From Terrilactibacillus tamarindi (GTDB lineage Bacteria > Bacillota > Bacilli > Bacillales > Sporolactobacillaceae), in contig NZ_WNHB01000010.1 of assembly GCF_009718825.1 (NCBI RefSeq), forward strand, positions 1 to 64,000: DNA of 64,000 bases, in the 5' to 3' direction. The notes under the pieces are model-generated. The model ran no database searches, was not told the origin of the DNA, and saw nothing but the letters and a program-made list of their open reading frames with translations. Every line of letters begins with the position of its first letter. The first letter of the stretch is position 1. A program made the position numbers and the translations under genes. Below, in pieces: positions 25,861 through 33,553 of this stretch.

Positions 25861-26561
25861 TTAAACCGTATCTCCTTTCACATTACGACCAGGATAGTAA
25901 GCTCTTTCTTTATTCATAGGATTTTCTTTTGCTGTAATGGAATCGGCAGTAATTCGGTAAATAGCCGTCTTACTTCCCAAAGAAGACCGATATTTTTCAA
26001 CATGGTTTTTTGATAGTTTCCGATCGTAATAGCCTGGGACATATTTATCCCGCCTTAACGGGCAGTAAGACCCTCACCTCAAGATTCTGAGTATTCAAAT
26101 AAGATAGGTGGGGGATCAACTGCCCGTAAAGGTCCGATTGGTTCAGCTAACCATCAGTGGGGGATGAAGAAACCCCCCACTGATGGAAGTTTCACTTTAT
26201 CTAACATATGCTGCATCACTTGAGTGGCTTCGTCTAAATCCGTGACTGGTTCTGCTTGACCAAATATCATCACACTCATATATGCGGTATCTGTATGGGC
26301 AGGGACCGGGTGGGTGATCGTACCATATTCCTCACAAATGGTGAAACAGGTAGCTGAATGCTCTCTTAGAATACTTGTTTTTCTACCAGAATCCGCACCA
26401 TGAAAATAAATGGACCCATCAAACCAAATGAAATTAAGAGGGACGACATAAGGTGTTTGACTGTCAGATAGACCTAGAAAACCTATTCGTGCATTCTCTA
26501 AAAAGCTTTCAATCTTACTTTCATCTTGGCACTCCCTTAAAGCATAACGTATCGCACTCAT
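25861..26561 (-). pseudogene. pyridoxamine 5'-phosphate oxidase-family gene split by mobile repeat
   Basis: The 5' part (26561 down to 26196, 122 codons) is an FMN-binding split-barrel protein starting MSAIRYAL. The reading frame then runs into the 157-bp element and would add 13 foreign residues. Beyond the element the same strand (26043 to 25861) encodes the missing 60-residue end, beginning YVPGYYDRKLS and including KYRSSLGSKTAIYRI and TAKENP. Removing the element and one ATAAA copy rebuilds a continuous 182-codon gene. The insertion is therefore recent and the product truncated. Confidence 0.88.
26044..26200 (+). mobile_element. bcr1-like structured mobile repeat, copy 2
   Basis: 157 bp, the same length as copy 1, with TTTAT at 26044-26048 and 26196-26200 as target duplication. 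Both hairpins are conserved, with compensating changes in the C-rich/G-rich stem. It interrupts the PPOX-family gene, which gives an exact empty-site reconstruction. Confidence 0.9.
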
Positions 26562-26682
26562 TTTTCATCGCTCCTGGAAGAATATTATTTAACCGAAATT
26601 ATAAAATAAATCTGACATGATAAAATGCAGTTTTTTAATATTTTGATTAGTACAGATTAAAGAAGATGGACCTATTGGATAT

Positions 26683-26790
26683 TTTATCCTGCCTTAACGG
26701 CAAGTAAAGACCCCCACCCCAAAATTGTGAATATTCAAAGAATATAGGTGGGGGATCAAGAAAACCCCCACTATGGAAGTTTCACTTTAA
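26683..26790 (+). mobile_element. bcr1-like repeat, copy 3 (internal deletion)
   Basis: A 108-bp derivative. It has the same TTTATCC start and TTTCACTTTA end as copies 1 and 2, but lacks about 45 inner bases between two GGGGGAT direct repeats, consistent with a slippage deletion. It lies between the split oxidase gene and the EamA transporter. Confidence 0.82.
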
Positions 26791-26823
26791 CTTGTCCATT
26801 TTTTCATTCCTTTCCAAACTTTT

Positions 26824-27759
26824 TTAAGAGGCCAGTTTCCCCGGCTTTTTCTTATGATTTGAGGATAATAGATTAACGCCAATCACGCCAATAAGAACCA
26901 AAACGGTTCCAATATAATGATAATAGAATAAGTTTTCTTTCAAAATGAAATGACCCGCAAAAAGGGCAACAATGGTATTGAGATTCATGAAGATCCCAAC
27001 CTTTGAGGCTTCCAATATCGATAATGAAAAATTAGTCAAGATAAAGGTAACAAATGATGCTAAGATGCCCAGAGATAGTACTGGTAGGACATAGTTTAGA
27101 TGGAATAGCGGTTTCACGTAGTCAGAGACTGAGTGATCAACCAAATGCCATCCAAGCGAGAGGGCGTTAAATGATACGAAACCAATGGTAATCATAGAAA
27201 TTGTCATATCATCCATGTGATAATTTTTCGTGTACTTTCGAGCGCAAACATTATAAGTGGCATAAGTCGCTGTGCTTAGAAAAAGGAGAAGTATACCAGA
27301 AATATGTAAGTGTCCTAGATTGGCACCAGACATGATAAAAATAAAAATGACACCAAACACTGATAGAAAAATGGCTCCTTTTTGCCAGATATTCATTTTT
27401 TCTTTGAGAAAGATGGAAGCAAAGAAAAGAGTTAAAATGGGAAGTAGGGCTTGAATAATGCCAGCTTCAGAGGACGACATCGTGATGAGACCCAACACCT
27501 GAAATAAAAAGTATAAGAATGGATTTACCAACGCGAGTGGCAAAAGCTTTAACATTTCCTTTGGACGAAGTGAGAGTTTCATCCAGCCAAATAGCAGTGG
27601 AATTAACATAACAAGAAAAGCAACGGTAAACCGATGGGCGAGAATATCCATTGGATTGGCATAGTGAATAGCGATCTTTGTAAACATGAAGGAAAAACCG
27701 ATAATTAGAGCAAATAAAATAATCGACAAATAGGCGAGTAAGATTTTTGAGCGTGACAT
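26824..27759 (-). CDS. EamA/DMT-family transporter
   Basis: About 311 residues, ten membrane segments in two EamA repeats. Not closely similar by eye to the EamA protein at 22.5 kb. An upstream ATG at 27783 adds eight residues, but ATG 27759 has AAAGGGGT at seven bases and is preferred. Probably a metabolite exporter. Monocistronic. Confidence 0.85.
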   Translation of the reverse strand: MSRSKILLAYLSIILFALIIGFSFMFTKIAIHYANPMDILAHRFTVAFLVMLIPLLFGWMKLSLRPKEMLKLLPLALVNPFLYFLFQVLGLITMSSSEAGIIQALLPILTLFFASIFLKEKMNIWQKGAIFLSVFGVIFIFIMSGANLGHLHISGILLLFLSTATYATYNVCARKYTKNYHMDDMTISMITIGFVSFNALSLGWHLVDHSVSDYVKPLFHLNYVLPVLSLGILASFVTFILTNFSLSILEASKVGIFMNLNTIVALFAGHFILKENLFYYHYIGTVLVLIGVIGVNLLSSNHKKKPGKLAS

Positions 27760-27878
27760 AAGATGACCCCTTTGGAAGAACACATAAAATAGAAAAATTT
27801 AGAAAATATAGATAGAATAATAGTATTAAATAACATTCTAAGTGTCAAGGAACTCATTTGAATATCCATGCATAAAAA

Positions 27879-27903
27879 CACCGCATGGACGATCCAAGCG
27901 GTG
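27879..27903 (-). terminator. minus-strand terminator after the SDR remnant
   Basis: CACCGC (27879-27884) pairs with GCGGTG (27898-27903), with further pairing TGGA/TCCA inside; on the minus strand it is followed by TTTTTATG. It probably ended the former SDR gene and now ends ytbE transcripts. Confidence 0.7.
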
Positions 27904-27920
27904 AATAGGAATTATGATAA

Positions 27921-28006
27921 TTAAATAAATCCACCATTTGTTCTAATGGTTTGCCCAGTGATCCACTGGGAATCTTCGCTGGCTAAAAGTTTAACAATGG
28001 GATTTA
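27921..28006 (-). pseudogene. 3' remnant of a short-chain dehydrogenase
   Basis: Directly after the ytbE stop, the minus strand encodes about 28 codons, ending in LLASEDSQWITGQTIRTNGG-Phe-Ile and a stop, the classic C-terminus of an SDR. No start, no Rossmann domain. A deletion seems to have fused the downstream side of ytbE to the end of an SDR gene. Confidence 0.75.
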
Positions 28007-28855
28007 TTAGAAATCAAACTTATCAGGATCTGGACCAGTTCGGTGATCTTGATTCAGGCTGCTTATTTCAGCAACTTCATCAGCCGTTAATTCGAAGTCA
28101 AAAAGATTGCCATTTTCAATGATACGGTGTTCTTTCGTTGATTTCGGAATGATCACAACGCCTTCTTGGATGTGCCAACGCAAAATCACTTGAGCTGGGG
28201 TTTTTTCGTGTTTTTTAGCTATATTTAAGATTATTTCGTTATCTAATAACCCACCAACCATAAGCGGTGCCCATGCTTCAAGGCGAATAGCATGTTTTTC
28301 ACAGAAGTCTTGAAGCGGTTTTTGTGTAAGGCGTGGATGACGCTCGACCTGGTTAATGACGGGTGTTACTTCAGCATCTTTTAGTAAATCTTCTAAATGA
28401 TGGATTTGGAAGTTGCTGACACCGATAGCACGGATTTTACCTTCTTTATAAAGATATTCAAGGGCTTTCCAAGTGTCTTTATATTTACCTTCAACTGGCC
28501 AGTGAATGAGATAGAGATCAAGATAATTAAGGCCGAGTTTGTCTAAACTTGCCTGAAAAGCTTTGATGGTAGAATCATAGCCTTGATCGGCATTCCATAT
28601 TTTTGATGTAATGAAGAGATCTTTCCTAGAGAGTCCTGTTTGAGCTAATGCTTCTTTGAGCCCTTTTCCAACGCCTTCTTCATTTTCGTAGATGGCAGCT
28701 GTATCAATACTGCGATATCCTGCTTTAATAGCCGTCTTTACGGCATCACTTACCGCAAGCCCATCTTCTACGCGAAAGACGCCAAGGCCAATCCATGGCA
28801 TATTAACGTTATTATTTAAAGTTACTCTATCTTGCAAACTTGTTAAAGTCATCAT
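28007..28855 (-). CDS. ytbE: aldo/keto reductase YtbE
   Basis: 282 residues. NADPH-dependent reductase for aldehydes. Motifs: GLGVFRVEDG, catalytic DTAAIYENEEGVG, Lys in ITSKIW, His in LIHWPVEGKY and the C-terminal GPDPDKFDF. The style matches B. subtilis YtbE/YvgN. ATG follows AAAGGAGG at nine bases. Regulator YtcD and transporter YtbD are neighbours, and a shared 35-bp motif lies upstream of both ytbE and ytbD. Confidence 0.88.
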   Translation of the reverse strand: MMTLTSLQDRVTLNNNVNMPWIGLGVFRVEDGLAVSDAVKTAIKAGYRSIDTAAIYENEEGVGKGLKEALAQTGLSRKDLFITSKIWNADQGYDSTIKAFQASLDKLGLNYLDLYLIHWPVEGKYKDTWKALEYLYKEGKIRAIGVSNFQIHHLEDLLKDAEVTPVINQVERHPRLTQKPLQDFCEKHAIRLEAWAPLMVGGLLDNEIILNIAKKHEKTPAQVILRWHIQEGVVIIPKSTKEHRIIENGNLFDFELTADEVAEISSLNQDHRTGPDPDKFDF

Positions 28856-28937
28856 CGTTATGATCCTCCTTTTTCACTACTCGAGTGTGATGAGCAGCCG
28901 TTGGTTCGATCATAACCCCTAGGAAATATCATGAAAA

Positions 28938-28972
28938 GTACGCACATGAAAGTGATATAGGTACAAAAAAGT
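28938..28972 (-). promoter_or_regulatory. putative YtcD operator upstream of ytbE
   Basis: On the minus strand this 35-bp stretch begins ACTTTTTTGTACCTAT and ends GTGCGTAC. It matches 25 of 35 positions, without gaps and in the same orientation to the gene, with 29713-29747 upstream of ytbD. Two separated promoters sharing this suggest one regulator. Confidence 0.55.
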
Positions 28973-29074
28973 GCCTTTTGTAGATTTTAGTTTCCATCAG
29001 TCATTTTTATATCATAAAAATTAAACGCTCTCTCTGAGTGAAAGTAACTAGAGAGGGCGCTTAGAAGACCTTTG

Positions 29075-29434
29075 TTAGTTCACCTCAACGACATTATTGA
29101 CGAGCGCAATGTTTGGATCACCATATTTTTTTTCAAGGTGACATTCTCCCCATGCGCAGAGTGAATCTAAGATGGTTTGCAAAGACCAACCATAATCGGT
29201 TAATGAATATTCCACTCTTGGAGGAACTTGGTTATATGATTTACGTTCAATAACACCGTCAGCCTCCAATTCTCTTAGCTGCTGTGTCAACATTTTTTGC
29301 GTAATTTGAGGCATTAATCGTTTTAATTCACTAGTTCTCTTCGTTCCTTTTGTTAAATGACAAAGGATAACGACTTTCCACTTGCCGCCGATGACTTCAA
29401 GGGTCGCTTCAACTGGGATATTATATGTTTTCAT
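29075..29434 (-). CDS. ytcD: HxlR-family regulator YtcD
   Basis: 119 residues with the HxlR winged helix: CHLTKGTKRTSELKRLMPQI near residue 25 (recognition region) and SYNQVPPRVEYSLTDYG (wing). HxlR proteins often sense electrophiles or redox stress. Divergent from ytbD and close to ytbE, as in B. subtilis. AAAGGAGTTG precedes the ATG. Confidence 0.87.
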   Translation of the reverse strand: MKTYNIPVEATLEVIGGKWKVVILCHLTKGTKRTSELKRLMPQITQKMLTQQLRELEADGVIERKSYNQVPPRVEYSLTDYGWSLQTILDSLCAWGECHLEKKYGDPNIALVNNVVEVN

Positions 29435-29525
29435 ATGAAGAACAACTCCTTTAAATATTTTTAATCAACCTTTATTGTTTTAAAAAAAGTAAACGTTTAT
29501 TTAAAAATTATATAAAAATGACTAA

Positions 29526-29661
29526 TTTATCCCACTTTAAGAGTAGTAAGTACCCAAACCTCAAGTTTAAGAAAATCCCTAGGTGGAGGATAACGGCCCG
29601 AAAAGCCAATTTTTAACTAACAATAAATTAATTCCACTGACTAATTGAAGTTTCACTTTTT
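29526..29661 (+). mobile_element. bcr1-like repeat, copy 4 (degenerate)
   Basis: Begins TTTATCCCACTTTAAG and ends GAAGTTTCACTTT, about 136 bp. The inner stems are eroded (for example GGATAACGGCCCG). It lies between divergent ytcD and ytbD. An old copy. Confidence 0.7.
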
Positions 29662-29712
29662 CACTCATTGACACCATCATAACACACATGGGTACAAAAA
29701 TAATAGTACGTT

Positions 29713-29747
29713 ACTTTTTGGTGCCTATGATACTTAAAAGTACGTTC
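29713..29747 (+). promoter_or_regulatory. putative YtcD operator upstream of ytbD
   Basis: The 35-bp partner of the motif upstream of ytbE, beginning ACTTTTTGGTGCCTAT. AGTACGTT also occurs twice here (29705 and 29739). A -10-like TACAAT lies at 29760-29765. Confidence 0.55.
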
Positions 29748-29861
29748 TTCACAATAAGATACAATCCGGGCATAATAGGGTTTACCGCGGAATAGCTACT
29801 TGAATCTAAAGGATAGGGAGGCCTTCCTATCTCTAATATAAAATAAAAGGAGTTTATTGAA

Positions 29862-31073
29862 ATGAGTATGGAGCTTTCAGCAGAGACCCAATTGAATAAA
29901 AAGAAAAGTACATTTGCTTTACTTGCTTTAGCTATAAGTGCTTTTGGCATTGGTACAACCGAATTTATTAGTGTTGGGTTATTGCCCTTAATTTCAAATG
30001 ATTTAAATGTTTCAATTACAACAGCTGGTTTGACGGTTTCTCTATATGCCTTAGGCGTAGCTGTAGGGGCACCCGTCTTAACAGCGTTAACATCTCAAAT
30101 GTCGCGTAAGACTTTATTGTTATCTATTGTTGTTTTATTTATTATCGGTAATACGGTGGCGGCTTTTGCAACAAGTTTAGCTGTGTTATTAACAGCACGT
30201 GTCATTTCAGCACTCGCCCATGGCGTATTCATGTCAATTAGTTCTACAATTGCAGCAGATCTCGTCCCTAAAGACAAACGCGCGTCTGCTATTGCATTCA
30301 TGTTCACAGGATTAACTGTGGCTACGGTGACTGGCGTTCCTATTGGTACGTTTATAGGACAGCAATTTGGCTGGAGAGTTTCATTCATAGCGATTGTTAT
30401 CATTGGCATTATCGCTTTTATTGGTAATATTATTCTCGTTCCATCACATCTTCAAAAAGGGGCAAAAGCAACCTTTAAAGACCAATTGAAAGTGATAACA
30501 AACGGTCGATTATTATTAGTATTTGTGATTACCGCATTAGGTTATGGTGGAACATTCGTTACCTTTACTTTTTTATCACCTTTGTTGGAGCAAGTGACAG
30601 GATTTAGTCCAGGAAGTGTCAGTTTTATCTTATTACTCTACGGAGTTGCTATTGCTATTGGAAATATATACGGTGGTAAAGTAGCAAATCACCAGCCAAT
30701 ACGTGCGTTATATTATATGTTTATTGTTCAAGCCATTATCTTATTTGTACTCACGTTTACTGCGCCATTCAAAATTCTTGGATTGTTGACTATTCTACTC
30801 ATGGGACTTCTTGCCTTTATGAATGTACCAGGATTGCAACTCTATAGTGTGATTTTGGCGCAACGATTTGTCCCAGGTGCCGTTGATGTGGCTTCAGCCA
30901 TCAATATTGCAGCCTTTAATATTGGAATTGCTGTGGGCTCATATATTGGCAGTCTTGTGACTCAATCGATGGGCTTAATTCATACAGCATGGGTCGGCGG
31001 CGTACTTGTCGCTCTTGCTGTTATATTAACGGCCTGGAGTGGCAGACTTGAGAAAAAGGATGCAGAGGCTTAA
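29862..31073 (+). CDS. ytbD: MFS transporter YtbD-like
   Basis: 403 residues, 12 membrane segments, DHA1-type drug/metabolite exporter. The N-terminus has AISAFGIGTTEFISVGLLP, common to the YtbD/AraJ group. Motif A-like sequence lies after the second segment (TSQMSRKTLL). ATG with AAAGGAG upstream. Followed by a terminator shared with DedA. Probably induced together with ytbE through YtcD. Confidence 0.87.
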   Translation: MSMELSAETQLNKKKSTFALLALAISAFGIGTTEFISVGLLPLISNDLNVSITTAGLTVSLYALGVAVGAPVLTALTSQMSRKTLLLSIVVLFIIGNTVAAFATSLAVLLTARVISALAHGVFMSISSTIAADLVPKDKRASAIAFMFTGLTVATVTGVPIGTFIGQQFGWRVSFIAIVIIGIIAFIGNIILVPSHLQKGAKATFKDQLKVITNGRLLLVFVITALGYGGTFVTFTFLSPLLEQVTGFSPGSVSFILLLYGVAIAIGNIYGGKVANHQPIRALYYMFIVQAIILFVLTFTAPFKILGLLTILLMGLLAFMNVPGLQLYSVILAQRFVPGAVDVASAINIAAFNIGIAVGSYIGSLVTQSMGLIHTAWVGGVLVALAVILTAWSGRLEKKDAEA

Positions 31074-31085
31074 AACGTAGTAATT

Positions 31086-31130
31086 AAAAAAGCAAGATAA
31101 ACCGATGATACGGCGTTATCTTGCTTTTTT
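31086..31130. terminator. bidirectional terminator overlapping the dedA stop
   Basis: AAAAAAGCAAGATAA (31086-31100) pairs with TTATCTTGCTTTTTT (31116-31130). The right arm is itself the last four codons and stop of the minus-strand DedA gene, an economical arrangement. Confidence 0.85.
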
Positions 31131-31727
31131 ATTTTTATAATAGAAGAGAATGATCAAAATAACGAGTGAAAATACAATAATCCCATACATCAAATTTGAA
31201 TAGATATCAAAGAAGCCGACTATCTGTTCCCAATTATCACCTACAGCGGCTCCTAACGATACAAGGAGAATATTCCAAATCAACGTTCCAATTGTTGTAA
31301 ATAATAAAAACAGATTGAAGTTCATTTTGGTAATGCCTGCTGGAATTGAAATTAGACTACGAATGAGAGGTATGATTCGGCAAAATAGAATGGTCCAGTA
31401 ACCATATTTTCTAAACCATCCATTTGCTCTATGTAAACTTTCTTTTTTTACACGAACGATATATCCATATCGATCTAAAAATCGTTCCAAGCGATCAATG
31501 TGAATGAGTCTACCAATCCCATATAAAATAGTAGCGCCGATAGCGGAGCCTGCTGTTGCTGAAATGACAACACCGATAAAAGATAGGTTTGATTGATGTG
31601 TCATGAAGCCACTAAATGTCAAAATTACCTCTGATGGGATGGGCGGGAAGACATTTTCAAAAGCAATTAATAAGAAAATACCCAAGTATCCATAAGCTTC
31701 AATAAAAGATGTTAGCCAGTTTTCCAT
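31116..31727 (-). CDS. DedA-family membrane protein
   Basis: 203 residues. SNARE-associated/DedA (PF09335) protein. Recent work links this family to recycling of undecaprenyl phosphate or phospholipid scrambling. Typical features: FENVFPPIPSEVIL near residue 25, GRLIHIDRLERFLDRYG, and FCRIIPLIRSLISIPAG near residue 115. Four to five membrane segments. Complete length. Confidence 0.87.
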   Translation of the reverse strand: MENWLTSFIEAYGYLGIFLLIAFENVFPPIPSEVILTFSGFMTHQSNLSFIGVVISATAGSAIGATILYGIGRLIHIDRLERFLDRYGYIVRVKKESLHRANGWFRKYGYWTILFCRIIPLIRSLISIPAGITKMNFNLFLLFTTIGTLIWNILLVSLGAAVGDNWEQIVGFFDIYSNLMYGIIVFSLVILIILFYYKNKKAR

Positions 31728-31945
31728 CGAAGTCCTCCATTTTTTATTAGGAACTTATTTTACGATATGAATATAATTAAAGTTTCATTTATTTTAATAA
31801 TTAGGTTGTAAAAAGCAGTGATAAGGTGATGATGATAACAAAATAGAAAAATAGAGAAGAAAATATAGGAAAGGCTTAGGTTTAGCACAGATAGGCCAAA
31901 TCTACGATAACAAGATGTGTGAGGTCAATTGTTCGAGAGAAGTGA

Positions 31946-32016
31946 AGCGGATGATGGGAATCGAACCCACGACTAGAGCTTGGGAAGCTCTCATTTTACC
32001 ATTAAACTACACCCGC
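31946..32016 (-). tRNA. tRNA-Gly (anticodon CCC)
   Basis: On the minus strand, acceptor GCGGGTG pairs with CATCCGC (one G-T). The D arm has GTTTAATGGTAA, the anticodon stem AGAGC/GCTCT carries loop TTCCCAA (anticodon CCC at 34-36), and the T arm has TGGGTTCGATTCCCA. CCA is not encoded. 71 nt including the discriminator T. It reads GGG codons. Confidence 0.93.
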
Positions 32017-32110
32017 ATAGTAGAGGAAAACATATTTAAATTGTAAAACGATTGATGTTATTCGTCAAGTTGATCAAAAAAGATCCCATGTGATACAGCA
32101 TGGGATTATT

Positions 32111-32422
32111 TTATAGGAGTTGGCTTTTCGAAAATAATAGTAGAGCACCATGGCTAATCAATAATTGATCCTGATTTTCTAAACTAGCTAATTTGTTGGG
32201 CTTTTGTACTTGAATCTCTTGAATTTGGGAGTTAACTTGCTTAAGTTCAATCTGCAATTTCCTAAGATTATCGTTATTTGAGACAGTTCTATCATTACTT
32301 TGCATGGATTGAAGCTGATTTTGTAGCGACGACTTTGCCTTCTTAAGAGCTACAAGCTGATTATCTGTATTATTGAGTGTTTGATGAGTTGTAATAATTG
32401 GTGGTACTTGCGGTATTTGCAT
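32111..32422 (-). CDS. FlxA-like coiled-coil protein
   Basis: About 103 residues from ATG 32422, which has GAGGTG upstream; an earlier ATG at 32461 lacks one. Rich in Gln, Asn and Leu, with heptad-like coiled coil between about residues 20 and 75 (NQLVALKKAKSSLQNQLQSM, LRKLQIELKQVNSQIQEIQV). Similar in character to FlxA-like small proteins. Function unknown. Confidence 0.6.
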   Translation of the reverse strand: MQIPQVPPIITTHQTLNNTDNQLVALKKAKSSLQNQLQSMQSNDRTVSNNDNLRKLQIELKQVNSQIQEIQVQKPNKLASLENQDQLLISHGALLLFSKSQLL

Positions 32423-32461
32423 AGTGAGCACCTCGCTTTGTCGTATCGAGTAATTATCCAA

Positions 32462-32773
32462 ATTATACTTTATTTATTTCATTTTGATATGAGTACGAGG
32501 TGGGATTTTTACTAGGGAAAGAAGGGTGAATGGGTCAATCGTTCCTGGCCAATTGTCGTCTTTATTTTTTGAAGCTCGTCTCCCAACTGGTCTTATTGTT
32601 TTGATGATCATTTTCTGTATCGGAATCTGATCTGAATTTTTTTTCTATTTGAACTCGCTTGAGATACCCGTATTTGTTTGTCTGGCACGTAATAACGCTA
32701 AAGATGTTAAAATTATTACTTGTAAATGCTTAATAAATCACTTACAATTACTTATATGGAGGAGGTTATCACT
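32462..32773. other. intergenic region upstream of the DeoR gene
   Basis: About 310 bases. On the minus strand a frame without a start (32562-32725) ends in a hydrophilic tail reading SDSDTENDHQNNKTSWETSF, which might be an old gene end; too weak to call. No terminator or promoter I can defend. Confidence 0.3.
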
Positions 32774-33529
32774 ATGTACCAGGAAGAGCGGCTACTAAAA
32801 ATTCTAGAACAATTGAATGAACAGCAAAGTATGTCTGTTAATGAAATATGCGAGCGATTTCACGTTTCAAGAGATACGGCGAGACGAGATATCGTGAAGC
32901 TAGTCGAGAAAGGTGCGGTGATTCGTACACATGGTGGTGTCTCCTTGCCAAAATTAAATGAAACACTCCTTGCTTATCGTGAGCGTGTTCATACCTATTC
33001 AAAAGAAAAAATGAGAATCGGTGCCAAGGCGAACACCTTAATCAAAGAAAATCAAACCTGTTTCTTTGACGTTTCAACGACAGTGAGCTATTTAGCTGAA
33101 CGATTGAAGCACAAGGTCAATGTATTTACACATTCATTAGATATTGCCGAAATTCTCTCTAATCAAGATCCTATTTCACTGTTCCTTCTTGGTGGGAAGT
33201 TTAACGTCAACAATCGTTTCTTTTTCGATATGGAAAGTATTCAACAGGTTTTAAATATTAATTTTGATTTAGCCTTTTTAGGCGCGGCAGCGATTATGGA
33301 TGACGGAGTTTTTTTCGAAGATAAAGAGGATGCTTACATGAAACAGACCATTACAAAACGGGCCTCTCGTAATGTCGTTTTGGCTGATTATAAGAAATTT
33401 AAATTAACTAGTTATTACAAAGGGATAGATTGGCAAGATATTGATGTGATCATCACCGATAAAATGCCACCAAAAGTCTTTGTAAATAAAATTCAAGATG
33501 TTGGGATTGATCTTATTATAGCTGAATAA
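32774..33529 (+). CDS. DeoR-family transcriptional regulator
   Basis: 251 residues: N-terminal DeoR helix-turn-helix (SVNEICERFHVSRDTARRDI, about residues 20-39), then the conserved THGGVSLP and a sugar-phosphate isomerase-like effector domain. ATG 32774 follows GGAGGAGG; the ATG at 32726 adds an unlikely leader. 24 bases upstream of a HAD phosphatase gene, so probably a sugar-phosphate-responsive regulator of a short operon. Confidence 0.88.
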   Translation: MYQEERLLKILEQLNEQQSMSVNEICERFHVSRDTARRDIVKLVEKGAVIRTHGGVSLPKLNETLLAYRERVHTYSKEKMRIGAKANTLIKENQTCFFDVSTTVSYLAERLKHKVNVFTHSLDIAEILSNQDPISLFLLGGKFNVNNRFFFDMESIQQVLNINFDLAFLGAAAIMDDGVFFEDKEDAYMKQTITKRASRNVVLADYKKFKLTSYYKGIDWQDIDVIITDKMPPKVFVNKIQDVGIDLIIAE

Positions 33530-33553
33530 GCGTCTAATCTAATTTGGGAGTGG

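Noticed and set aside
25789-26013. Plus-strand ORF of 74 codons
   Set aside because: It is the shadow of the minus-strand 3' half of the split PPOX-family gene.
32562-32725. Minus-strand hydrophilic frame ahead of the DeoR gene
   Set aside because: No start codon and no recognisable family. Could be an old gene end, but evidence is too weak.
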